Of a stretch of 64,000 nt of DNA, positions 44,991-55,702 are shown one piece after another; within the stretch, counting starts at the first letter, position 1, and each line of letters opens with the position of its first letter. The notes under the pieces are model-generated. The model was not told the DNA's origin, did no database searches, and saw nothing but the letters and a program-made list of their open reading frames with translations. The position numbers were made by a program, and so were the translations under genes. Source of the DNA: Rhyzopertha dominica (taxonomy: Eukaryota; Arthropoda; Insecta; Coleoptera; Bostrichidae); NCBI GenBank assembly GCA_025024175.1, contig QCXZ01000041.1, positions 12,829,786-12,893,785 on the forward strand. The letters are read 5' to 3'.

Positions 44991-46366
44991 CACTGCGCAG
45001 CAAAATTAAAGCATATTTTGTAAAATAAGTAAATCTAATTGATGAAAACTTACAATGGGTGTCAATGGTTTAAAATGATGTTTTTGTGACATATTCTAAC
45101 TTTATCAATGCCATTTTTCATGGAATAGGCGAAGAAAGCTATGGAAACAAATTTCGATGCATTTCCTAAAATGTTCCTATCAGTTCGTGTTGTATGCTTG
45201 TATTGTTAAGTTTAAACCTTANCAACATAAGTGAATCTTATCAAGATTGGTTGAAAGCAAAATGGCTCAACGAGCGCGTCAGCTGAGAAATCTTTCGCCT
45301 GAAGAATGTGGCGCTGCGATAGCACNTGTGGAAACAGGCATACCACAAGTTCAAGAGCAAGGCATCGAGCGTAGCAGAAACCAAGGAAGATCTGGACAAG
45401 GACGAAACGGGGTAACAACAGGTAATCAAGATCGATCTTTGCGAATCCAGGCACTACGAAATCGATTTACCACAAGCGCTGCACTCCAGCAAGAATTTTC
45501 TCGTGGATACAACTACCATATTAGTCAAGATACAGTGAGGAGAAGGTTAGCAGAAAACAATATAATACAATTACTTCCTATAGGGCTGCAACTGGCCCTC
45601 TACTAACCACAGACCGTCTTCAGTTTGCGCGGGCACACCAAAATTTGGGAAACCGTGAATGGAGCAATGTACTGTTTTCTAACGAGTCGCGATTTTGCCT
45701 TTTTAGCGATCATCGCCGGAGAAGAGTGTATAGACGAACTGGCGAGCGATACTCTCAATGCGATATTGTCGAAACTGNCAGCTACGGAGGCGGCTCTGTT
45801 ATGGNATAACGTTGCATTAGTTTGAAGGCTCGTACGGACTTGGTTCTGCTTCAAGGAAGTCGTTTAACATATGACAGATACATAACAGACATTTTAGAAC
45901 CCGATGTAATGCAATTTGGCCCATTTATTGGGGAAGAAATGTTATTGATGCACGATAATGCACGCCCCCACATAGCTAGTGCAGAATGAACCCGACATAA
46001 ACCCCATTGAGCACTTATGGGACGACATGGGTCAACAAGTTAGAGCCTTACAGCCTCTACCTAGAGACTTAGCTGAACTGTCATTAAACCTAACTCAAAT
46101 ATGGGATCAAATTGACCAAGACGAAATCAGAAATCTAAAATATGTCAGGAAGATGTGAACCAGTAATCAGAGCAAGGAGTGACAAAACGCGATATTAAAT
46201 TTAAGTTTGTTAACACATTGAAAAATAAAATTTTCGTTTTGTCTTTAGTACACCCTGTATAAAACTTATAACCTTACTTAAAATGTTTTTAGGTAGAAAT
46301 TAATGTCTACTTTAAAAATAATTTTCGATGTTTTTTCAAAATATGCTTTAAATTTGCGGCGCAGTG
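44991..46366 (+). mobile_element. Tc1-like transposon, near full length
   Basis: A 1376-bp element with TA on both sides (44989-44990 and 46367-46368). The left TIR is CACTGCGCAGCAAAATTAAA followed by GCATATTTTG; the right TIR read on the minus strand is CACTGCGCCGCAAATTTAAA then GCATATTTTG. Two mismatches in about 30 bp suggest moderate age. The transposase inside is inactivated. Confidence 0.88.
45262..46158 (+). pseudogene. Tc1-like transposase, inactivated
   Basis: Starts MAQRARQLRNLSPEECGAAI. It contains a helix-turn-helix region with LRIQALRNRFTTSAALQQEF and ISQDTVRRRLAENNI, then in shifted frames VLFSNESRFCLF (FTDESRF expected, so the first catalytic Asp is Asn), GGGSVM, MHDNARPHIAS (second Asp kept) and INPIEHLWDDMG (third acidic Glu kept). 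The C-terminus ends NLKYVRKM with TGA at 46156-46158. Multiple frameshifts, a stop and a deletion of roughly 30 residues between the second and third catalytic motifs make it non-functional. The family normally uses a DD34E triad. Confidence 0.88.
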
Positions 46367-46368
46367 TA

Positions 46369-48370
46369 TTACACAAAGTTAGCTTAGAGTTTTAAAATAT
46401 ACTCTAAAACAGAAAAATATGCAGGATGTATGTATTGGCACTCATATGTGAAACATTCTGCATAATTGAAAATAGTTTTAAGATATCTCCTACCATGATA
46501 TCTGCCCATATTGCTAATTGCTTTCCAAATGATTTTTTAACAGAGAATTATGCTCCGTACACGTACTAATAGCTTACCGTGTGTAATCAAATTTTTTATA
46601 AAACTTAATAATAAAAACCATTGTTTTTTCCGTTTATAATAAAATATGGCAATGTAATCCATTTCAGTTTGTAACATTTTCTTTAAAATTACATATACTG
46701 ACATATCTTAAAAGCGAATATATTTACTAACCGTCTCTACGGTGAATGTTGAATTGCCGCCCCACAATATTTCCGCCCTATGTTTCGGCCTATACTTATG
46801 CCTAAATCCAGACCTGGTGAAGACAATTTTCGTAAGGTAAAGTGGATAAAATTAGTTAACTTATAATCTTCTATCGGAGCAGTAAAGTATCTATAATGAA
46901 CAGCAATCTAGTTCCATTTCATTTTTTATCAATTTTTATTGGCAGGTCGTATCCACTTGATTAACTGTACCATCATTTATGTAGCACACAGCTACTATTT
47001 ATTGTTTACTATTTGACCGCGCTCACGTACGACATTCACCAAATTTAGACCCGTGCAAATGTTCGAAAAGCGTGAAACGTTGTTGCGGTTGCGTCTCCTT
47101 CATAGCCGCCATAAGAAGCCGACAAGGTCAGATTTCTTTTGTGAAAAGCAGCTGCGAAGAAATGGACTGCATTCCGCGTTCCGTTTCAGGTCAATAAAAT
47201 ACCCCAACTTGCGGAATCACTTTCATTGGGTCTTATAGTGTTTCGCGGGAGGAATTTCACCAGTATAATCGCGAGCAGCGCTAGATGTTTCGCGAGATTT
47301 GATTCAGTGAGCTCGAACTGTGCTGAATGGATGTGAATGTGATTTGCTTGTCTGGCTACTTTCATCGTCTGTCTTTGACGTCCTTTCATCTGCTGGAAAA
47401 TTTGATCTGTTTATCTTCTGACTTTTGTCGGAGTTATCAAATCCTCAAGGAGGATCATAGTTCATATAAGTCAGTCGAAATATGTAGCCTTTTATAAAAG
47501 CAATCTATTTTCTGCCGTCTGTTTTAAAACTGTAATTTGCCTAAGTATAAAGCTTAGTCAGTCTGATATCGTATGTACCTCATAATTTCTTATTGCTTAT
47601 AGGGCATTTCTATTTGAAGCGGAATCATAAATTATTTATTTTTATTTATTATATGAGGCGTAGTTGTGAATGAACGGAGTAAAGTGAGTATACTGTAAAA
47701 ATTGTACTTATGTAGTTTAAATAGCTGCAACAAAAATAAGAAAGATGATGACTCTTATCCGCAACTTAATATTTCTGGCTATGAACAGAATATAAAATTT
47801 TTACGCAACTTTGATTATCCATGACATTTTCCAGCATTCTATCTGAGAATAGGTGGGCTATTGTCGCTCTGCCTTAATAGTTAAATAATAAGTGCAAAAT
47901 TATATGCATTTATTGAAAGAGAACTTTACCTTATGAAGGAGAGACAAAATCGACCTGGAATTTTCTTAATTTTTAATTTTGTCTATCTCTGTATGCATGT
48001 ATATGAAAAGTACTCACTCATTGTCATAAATGCATTGATGGTCATTTTTTCTGCATAGTGTGTGATTAAAATTTGCCTAATTTAGTATGGAATGGATGAC
48101 TGTGATTATTTAGTAGCTATTAATGTATCTTATCATCTGCGATAGAGGAGGATGTGGGATAATGGATTTTTGAACATTATCTTCGAATAAAAACATATCC
48201 TAAACTGCTTTGGATCCCTCTTGGATTTAAATTTGTTCAACTGTAAATTGGAAATTTCTGCATGTAATTCTGTTGTACCAATTAACTAATAATTATGATG
48301 TTATCTAGATGGAAAACGATTCGTTTGTTTATGGGTTAATAAATGCCCATTTAGATTTAATTCAATGATC
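46369..48370. other. intergenic, no gene seen
   Basis: AT-rich with a GC-richer part at 47040-47400 that carries chance frames on both strands and no family motif. Nothing else is recognisable. Confidence 0.5.
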
Positions 48371-48379
48371 GTTGTTACA

Positions 48380-48960
48380 GAATCTTGCAACTATAGATTG
48401 TTTCTTTTATGATAAAATCAATTCGTTAATAGCTGAGTATGAAGACGTAGAAATTATACTTTTCTTAAGTGCAAAGGAGGTATCTGACTATTTGGCATTT
48501 AGATCTTTAAGAAGAGAATGCAGAAGTCGTTACATGCTCGGTGTTAAGAACAGTATTTCGTGCAACCCTAAACATTTTTGGAATTTTATCAATTCTAGTA
48601 GAAATAGTGACAGTGCGATTCCGTCAACGATATACTATAATGATAACAGATAAAATTCTGTTCAAGTTGTTGTTCTTTTGCGTGCTGATTATTTCCCATC
48701 GGTATATATAAAGCAAATTGTCATTTCTGCTAATACTATTTTAAGAAAGTTAAAATCGTCAAAGCCTCTAAAAGTTTGAGCACTGACGGTATTCCTGCAA
48801 TCCTTTACAAGAATGTTCTATTAACTTGTGCTATTATCCCCTAAACATTTTGTTCAATAAATTACTAAATCAAGGGTATACTTGTAATTTTAACTCACTC
48901 TTGCGCTCTAGTTTTGAACATTGCATAATTATTCGGTCTCCTTTTTGCAATAGTCAATTG
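48380..48960 (+). pseudogene. non-LTR retrotransposon fragment between EN and RT (jockey/CR1-like)
   Basis: The frame at 48372-48653 contains FRSLRRECRSRYMLGVKNSI, SCNPKHFWNFINSSRNSDSA and IPSTIYYND. This linker, upstream of RT in jockey/CR1-type ORF2 proteins, usually reads LRxECKxxxRxxYxxxVExxI..NPKxFWxFxxxxR. In other frames further right are LSTDGIPAILYKN and INLCYYPLNILFNKLL, the first RT segment (S-DGIP--L--N ... LF--SL--G). Frameshifted, both ends missing. Confidence 0.75.
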
Positions 48961-51900
48961 AAAATATTTTAAAAATTCTAAATTTTTATGTTTTAAATTC
49001 AATATTTTTGTTTTAGTAATAATGTCTAAAATATGAGGGAATAAGAAGACAGAAGTTGCTTCCTAAAAAGGAACTTGTGCATTTTAACTGTCGTTTATCG
49101 TTGCTCATAACAATCAACTGCTACTGTATGTCCTTAGTCTACATAAAGAACGTCGAGTAATCAGAGAAGTATGCTTTTATAATATATTATAAAAGATTCT
49201 ATTTCGCATAATTAAATACCTTGAAAAAAATGGTTTGGGAGTTAAATTTTAGTTGGATTAAGTACTCAACGCACGTCTCAGCATAAGCTACTATTGCCAA
49301 AGAATTAAATAGCAAATTTGGTATTAGTTATATGTATGTACACACGACGTGGTAGTATTAGCCTTGACTGTTTAGGGATACCTTTAAAGGGTTCAAATTG
49401 GTCCATGATGCCTGGCCTTCCTACCTGTACGTCACCGGCAAGAATAGGATTGTTTCTTTTAAGAGAAGGAATATTTATTATTGCCATTATTATCAAATCG
49501 ACAAATTGGACTGCGTATTTCACGTGAATGGGTTCATCACATTGTTCTTGTGGATTTAGGTATGAAAAAATCCTAAAATGATTGAATGCACATCAAAAGC
49601 AAGCGCGTGCGGAAATTTCAAATTCAATCGGAGCCCGGTTAAGGGGAATTCGGAGAGTCTGAAAAAAGTGGTCACCATGGATAACGCCTGAGTATATTTT
49701 TACTTAGTTTTTCAGGACCAAAAAAGTTTAAGATTTTTTATTATTATCTGGAGAAAAGCAAAACAATAAGAGGAAATTATTATTCACAATTGTTGACGAA
49801 ATTGCGCGATTATAACTGGGAAAGCAACGCGCAAAGTCATCTTATTCTTACAGAACAATGGGCCTGGACACAAGCAGCGCATTGCAATATACAAAATTCG
49901 CTATCCATTGATTTGAAGTTAACGTCCGATCTTGTTAAATTTGAAACCAGCAGTTCGTAGGATGCCGGCTAATAGAGAAATAAAAAACAGAAAAAATATA
50001 TACACACTTAAGAGCTTACCTGCTATCAAACTTGAAATATAGTATACAGCATACACACCTTTGGTAGAAATACATTTGTGCCTGGATAGATTTGTCATTA
50101 CTATTTGATGGTATGTTTACCTAGTTTGCTATTTATTTCCTTGTTATTCCGCAACCCGTAAACTGTTGGTTTAAAAATTCGCGATTTGAGGTTGAACTGA
50201 TAGATCATCCTCCATATTCACGCGACTCAGCTCCCATCTGACCGCTAGCTATTTTTCAAACTGTAAAACGTTTGAAACGGCTCAAGTTTTAGAAAGCTGG
50301 ATAGAAGAACAGAAAGAATTTTTTGAAAGGTTTAGGCGCACAGCATGACCATGGGATTATATTGAGTTATAAAGAAGTTTCATTTAAAAATTTTAAGTCT
50401 GTGTTAACCATCAACCTATGTATATATCTAGGGGGTTAAAGACACGTATGGGCATAAATCCGGTGAAAGGAGAAGGACTTTTTTTATTTCGTTTAACGGG
50501 AAGTTCTAGTAATCTGTCTAGCTGACATTTAAATGTGTTTGTGAGATCACTGATAGTTTTTAATGTTATTAAGGTAAACGAATCTTTAGGACAAAATAAA
50601 ACCCTTTATTGTGTCTTTTTCAGGCTACAATAAAAAAACCGCTGCAAATTGAATCAATACTTCCACATCCAATTGTCAAAATTACATTTACGTTTTTATT
50701 TCTTTTTTCCAAATAACTCGAAAATTAGTAACTCAACAAAAAAATTGCAAGAATCCTTCCTGTTCAGAAATTTGATTTTCTATATAATACCAAAATTTAA
50801 AAAAAAATCGTACGGGCAGGGTCCAAAATAGGTGTTTTGGAAGTATTTCGAAAATGTCAGAATAAATTTTCTAAGACACTTTTTGTGAGAAATTTTATTT
50901 CCTATCTGATGGCAGCTGCCCCCTGCCCTGGACCTGAGTTAGCAACTCTGGGCCCCTCCAATTTCCCACACATTTAGCTGACTAATTATGTGTGTACCTA
51001 CACCTAAAAATTATCTTATTTACAAAATTGTAAATACAGTTTTTCATCCAGAACTCATATTTGACCCTTGCAAATGACCTAAGTCGTTGTCATATGGTTT
51101 CCAAGCTTAATCGATGCCATGTGCGTTTTGAAGAGCTGTATCTGCAACATTCTTGTTGTTACAAATCATTGTCTTAGGACGGACATAGCTTTAAAAGACT
51201 ATCTTGGTCAGGATGAGCCATAACACGATTTCTGCTTAATTCAGCTCTTCTACCTTTTACTATAAAGATTGTTCAACTAACTACTGTTATATGGAATCAC
51301 ATTCGAATCTGTCATATATTCGGTGATAACTTTTGTACCAAATTTCTAAATTCAATTACATGTTAACAATTAATACAAAAGAAACAAAAAAAAGCTAAAA
51401 ATGCATCCAAACTCACGTTTATGAAAGTCAATATATTTAATATAAGTTTTAGGAATCCAGTATAAACATTATCAGTCTGTTAATTTTTGACTTTTAATAA
51501 TGTTAGGTATCCATCGAGTCTCTTACCCTGTGGAGTAAAAATTACTACAATTGTATCTTTAGTACCTATGCATATGAACTCCCAGCTTAAATTTCCAAAG
51601 CTTCGGTTGATGCATTAGTCTTTGATATGTGTTAATTCTGAATCAGAAATCGTGCTCCTATTAGTAGAACTTTTAAGGTGAAATTTATATTCCTTTGGTA
51701 CTTCGTATGTTATCATTATACATTATGTAGATCACGGATCTTTATTCTCCCAAATAAAATGTATCAACTCATTTTTTAAACGCGAGATCGATACAACTGA
51801 ATGTGCCTCACCTAACTGAGTTCATCAATAACGGAATTAGTAATAAAAAGGGGCTTTGTATGATCAGTGTACATAGAAAACATATAAATAATTAGGGTCT

Positions 51901-52037
51901 TTATTTCACAGAAAATGTTTTAAGTCGCCTTGCAGAAAATCCACGAAGATTATTCATGGATAAATACTTCATTAATTACTTAAGTACCTATATCTTATAA
52001 ACATTTATTATTTCTGTTTATGTTGTATTATACTCTA
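48961..52037. other. intergenic, no gene seen
   Basis: Paired opposite-strand frames at 49305-49527 have no recognisable family. The interval includes repeat R1 copy b at 50700-50912. The rest is AT-rich without identifiable features. Confidence 0.5.
50700..50912 (+). repeat. dispersed repeat family R1, copy b
   Basis: The counterpart of 1152-1367, same orientation, with small indels. Downstream the two copies diverge at once (GGCAGCTGCCCCCTGCCC here), so 50912 is near a true boundary or a truncation point of the family. Confidence 0.65.
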
Positions 52038-52282
52038 CAGGACGTTCCTGGTTTGAAGGCTTCCGTGGTCGTTGTCGATGACATGTTTTCCGGACTGGTT
52101 CCCACGTTGGTTATTAGAACTTGACGTTTCGACACTCATGTCGGTGTCTTCCGCAGAAGTAGCTCTGAAATTGAAGTGTCCTAGTCCGCTCGGGTATTTA
52201 TACTCGTCCGGGTCACTGATGCGTGGGCGTTGTTACGCATGACCGGTTTCCAGATTCCAGGTAGTTCGATGCCCCGGTCTCG

Positions 52283-52609
52283 GTTTACATCGCCCAAACC
52301 GGAAGGCACATCAGCACGAGAATCAAGGAGTACATGAGGGACACCATAGACCGGCAAGGTGATAGGTCGGCTGTAGCAGAACATCGAATGGAGACTGGCC
52401 ACATCACCAAANTCGAGGAAGCACAAATGCTGTCGAGGGAAGCGAGATTCTGGCCGAGACTGTACAAGGAAGCCATCGAAATCCAGAAGAACCCGCACAA
52501 TTACAACCGAGACCGGGGCATCGAACTTCCTGGAATATGGAAATCGGTCATGCGTAACAACGCCCACGCGTCAATGACCCGGACGTGTATAAATAACCGA
52601 GCGGACTAG
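52283..52609 (+). pseudogene. Penelope GIY-YIG endonuclease domain, C-terminal fragment
   Basis: The frame reads VYIAQTGRHISTRIKEYMRD (the YIGQTGR part of the GIY-YIG fold), then SAVAEHRMETGH, ARFWPRLYKEAIEIQKNPHN, NRDRGIELPGIW and a tail to TGA/TAG near 52607. These are the standard C-terminal landmarks of Penelope endonucleases. The first half of the domain (GIY) and the RT are missing because of 5' truncation. An N at 52412 makes one residue unreadable. Confidence 0.85.
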
Positions 52610-52630
52610 GACACTTCAGATTCAGAGCTG

Positions 52631-52670
52631 CTTCTGAGGAAGACACCAACATGAGTGTCGAAACGTCAAG
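52631..52670 (+). ncRNA. hammerhead ribozyme, family 1, 52-kb copy
   Basis: CTT, CTGAGGA (52634-52640), stem II GACAC/GTGTC with loop CAACATGA, GAAA, ACGT, C, AAG. The core is intact. The opposite-strand partner in the left arm (about 52159-52120) reads CTGCGGA, which breaks the invariant A of CUGANGA, so only the right-arm copy is predicted to be competent. Confidence 0.74.
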
Positions 52671-52725
52671 GTCTAATAGTCAACGTGGGAACTAGCCCGG
52701 AAAACAACATGTCAGGACGTTCCTG

Positions 52726-53880
52726 CTTCCTGCTTTGCCCCCCTCTAGACCAAAAGCTGGGTACGCCCATGTATACGTGTAATGCGGGATGGGCTAAGTA
52801 TTATCAATGATAACAAAACTTCCAATTTCTAACTCAATTTTCGATTATGATGAAAGTAAAGTAAGAAATAAATAACATTATATGTGTTCGATCCGAATGG
52901 TCTTCAGGTACTTGCACGTGTGTCCTTAAACATGCAGTACAAACTAAAAGACTTGATTGTTTTACCTGTTAAACCTACCACAATAATTTAAAACTTATTA
53001 CACTAAGACAAACCAGACGTGCACTGCACATTTAATTATCTTCTTTTCTATAAAGGGAAGCCACTCTGGGACCTAAAATGTAATTTACTGTACAAGGAAG
53101 TCCCTTATTACAACTGAAAATGCCCGTAATTAAAAACGCCACAAAAAGATGAAACAATTTAATTATTTCCGTTTGACGATATCGAATCTGCGGATGTCCA
53201 ATTGCGGTTTCCAAGTTTAATTAATTCGGGTCCGTTAGAAGAGACTGTGCCGGAGGCGCTACAGAGATAGCTTTTTTGGGTTTCAATAAAGAATTACATG
53301 GTGTAGTCGAGCGGAAGAACGTCGTAAGCAAACCAATTTTTAGCGATCGATGGCGTTTGTTTAGCAAAGTGTATTACGAGCTTGGAATATTGGGAACTGA
53401 TTTAAATTTTAAAGAGCAAAACAAGGGGCACGTGCAGTAATACATGAACTTGTTTGTATACAGGAAGAAAGCTTATTTTCTCTTACGAGGTAGAATATAG
53501 ACCCTCACTTTTTAAAACTGCAAGTTTGACTTACTCTTAAACTATGTCATTGACAAAAATACAGATTACATCCTTTTGGATTGTTCTATTAGAACAGCTC
53601 CCATATCAACAAGTATTAATGTTCAGTTAACTTTAATCGCTGTACCATATTGCAGATAGCTATATTTGAGTGACCTAGAGGTTGTGAATTTAGAATAAAT
53701 CTTAAGAAATTTTGGTATGCTCAAAATGAGTGGTACTAATACAGAAATTACAGACTTTTCATTATAATTTTGTTTTATTATAAAAACGCTGTATAAAAAT
53801 AATATTGTTACGGCCGGCGTAGAGGTTCGAAAATGTGGCATTTCTGACTAATTTCCTTTTATTAGAAATACTTGTATCGA
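52726..53880. other. intergenic, no gene seen
   Basis: AT-rich apart from a less AT-rich stretch around 53190-53360. The frames at 53032-53214 and 53623-53841 match no family. Confidence 0.5.
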
Positions 53881-53884
53881 AATA

Positions 53885-55089
53885 TTAGGGTGACCGGAAA
53901 AAAATGTCGTTTTCTTACGCTAAATACAAACACATACATTTTTAACGAGTCTTTATTTTTAATCAATGATGTATTCCCCATCATTGTCAATAACCTTTTG
54001 CCATCTAGTGAGTAAATTTTCAATTCCTGATCGATAAAAATTAATTGGTTTTTCGGCAAAATATCTAGAGATGGCATTTTGGATATCATCCAAATCTGCA
54101 AATGTTTTGCCACTTAAAAAGTGCTGCAGCGCTCGGAATAAGTGGAAATCTGATGGTGCAACATCGGGCGAATATGGTGGATGAGGCATCACCTCCCACC
54201 CCAATTCATTATTTTTTTCTAGGGTTTGCCTTACGCAGTGGGGTTTTGCATTGTCATGTTGGAGAATGGCGCCTTTTCGTTTGACAATCGCTGGCCACTT
54301 TTCAATTAAAGCTTGAGTGACTCGCTGCAATTGTACGGTGTAGAGGTCTGCATTAACAGTTTGTACAGGTTTCAGCAATTCAAAATGAACAATGCCGCGA
54401 ATACTCCACCAAACACACAAAAGTGCGTTTTTGGGATGTAAACCTGGCTTAGCTGTACTCCGAGGGATTTCATTTGGAGAGAGCCACTGCTTTTTGCGTT
54501 TTGGGTTATCATGCAAGACCCATTTCTCATCTCCTGTGATCAACCGATCGTTGAAGCAATAAGTTGCATGTGATTGATCGGTTAGCCTTGTTCTGTTCAG
54601 ACAGATTATGCGGGACCCAAACACCTGCTCTACTTACTTTTTCAATCTGCTTTAAATGTTCTTGGATAGTCGACCAAGGTTGGTTAAGACTGTTTGACAA
54701 TTCCTCAATCGTCTGACACGGATTTGCTTCCACTTCCGCCCTTAGCACGTCGTTGTCTAAGGTTGATGGTCTTCCTGATCGATACGAGTCGGAGAGATCA
54801 AAATTACCCAATTTGAACTTGGAACACCACACCTTTGGCATTTACGAATGTCCAATGCATTTGGATAAAATTGCAAATGTTTTTGGTAGCAACTGTTGCG
54901 TTACTTCCCTTGCGAAACTCAAAGAGCATGCAATGCCGAATGTGTTGCTCTTTTGGTATTTGGCTGTTCATTTTACGCAAACTTACAAAAACAAATTATA
55001 ATTTAATTGTCTATAAGTAAAGAAGTCACTATAACCGCACTTAAGTATTGACATGCGCAGAAACGACATTACTTTCCGGTCCCCCTCAG
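53885..55089 (-). mobile_element. mariner transposon, near full length (about 1.2 kb)
   Basis: Ends TTAGGGTGACCGGAAAAAAA (left) and, on the minus strand, TGAGGGGGACCGGAAAGTAA (right), both followed by TGTCGTTT, form about 28-bp imperfect TIRs. TA sits directly at the left (53883-53884) and one base off at the right (55091-55092). The transposase is on the minus strand and nearly fills the element. Confidence 0.88.
53959..54972 (-). pseudogene. mariner transposase with frameshifts
   Basis: The minus strand begins MNSQIPKEQHIRHCMLFEF at 54972, shifts frame near 54850, and continues WCSKFKLGNFDLSDSYRSGR (WVPHxL linker with the second helix-turn-helix). It shifts again near 54550, then reads LITGDEKWVLHDNPKRKKQW, LQHDNAKPHCVRQTLEKN and HPPYSPDVAPSDFHLFRALQ to a stop at 53959. 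All three catalytic aspartates of the mariner DD34D triad are present (ITGDEKW, QHDNAKPH, APSDFHLF). Inactivation is therefore by frameshift rather than active-site loss. The C-terminal 221-residue frame is fully open. Confidence 0.9.
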
Positions 55090-55446
55090 TACACTAAATT
55101 GAACACATCTAGCTTAAAACACTACTACTTTAACACTACTAATTCAGTAAATCACCATCTGCACACACTAGCACCAAACACACCTGCTTCGCTAAGACTT
55201 TCGCTAGGATCTTCACTTGATTAACCGCTATTCTAATTCAGAACTGCCCATGCTCTCTAATCGAAAATTCTGGGAGCGACATCTCCATGCCGTTATCCAA
55301 ACTTCGTTAAGGTTCTATTGATAGAATTTACTAGAGTCGACATCCCTGCCATCTGTCGATAACTACTTGCAGCGTCCTACTAACATCATCTGCATGCCGA
55401 CAACTGTGGTCCACAGATAGCGCGGATTATCCACCAACATCACAGT

Positions 55447-55702
55447 CACAAAATAGCGGCGAGAAATTTAAACGTTTATAAAAAAGATGGGAGAGGGAAC
55501 CAAACTATCAAACGTAACTTTAAATATTAGAGAACTGTAAGATATCAGGTTCTTTTACAGTGTTGTTTGACTTTTCGCTAGGTAATTGGCAACGTGCTTT
55601 GTGCCATCTTTGTGCATCAGAGCAGTTCTTTAATCTACAAGGTTAGGTTTTAGGTTTGATTAGTTTGGTTCCCTTTCCCATCTCTAGCTGCTATTTTGCT
55701 CT
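55447..55702. mobile_element. small inverted-repeat element (MITE-like)
   Basis: The left arm has ACAAAATAGCGGC, then GATGGGAGAGGGAACCAAAC, TATCAAACGTAA. The right arm read on the minus strand has GCAAAATAGCAGC, GATGGGAAAGGGAACCAAAC, TAATCAAACCTAA. The arms are about 55-60 bp and the middle about 145 bp; it is non-coding. The outer boundaries and any target duplication are uncertain. Confidence 0.6.

Larger units (their letters stand above)
52051..52712 (+). mobile_element. 5'-truncated Penelope-like element with inverted pLTR ends, family 1
   Basis: A 662-bp insertion flanked by the perfect 13-bp direct repeat CAGGACGTTCCTG (52038-52050 and 52713-52725). The left (52051-52288) and right (about 52503-52712) parts are inverted copies, each holding the last codons of the ORF, the 3' tail and the hammerhead region. 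Between them lies the GIY-YIG end of the protein. The sequence family is the same as 5269-5490 (shared CCGGACTGGTTCCCACGTTG and ATGTCGGTGTCTTCC). A TATAAATA-like motif occurs in each arm. Confidence 0.88.
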
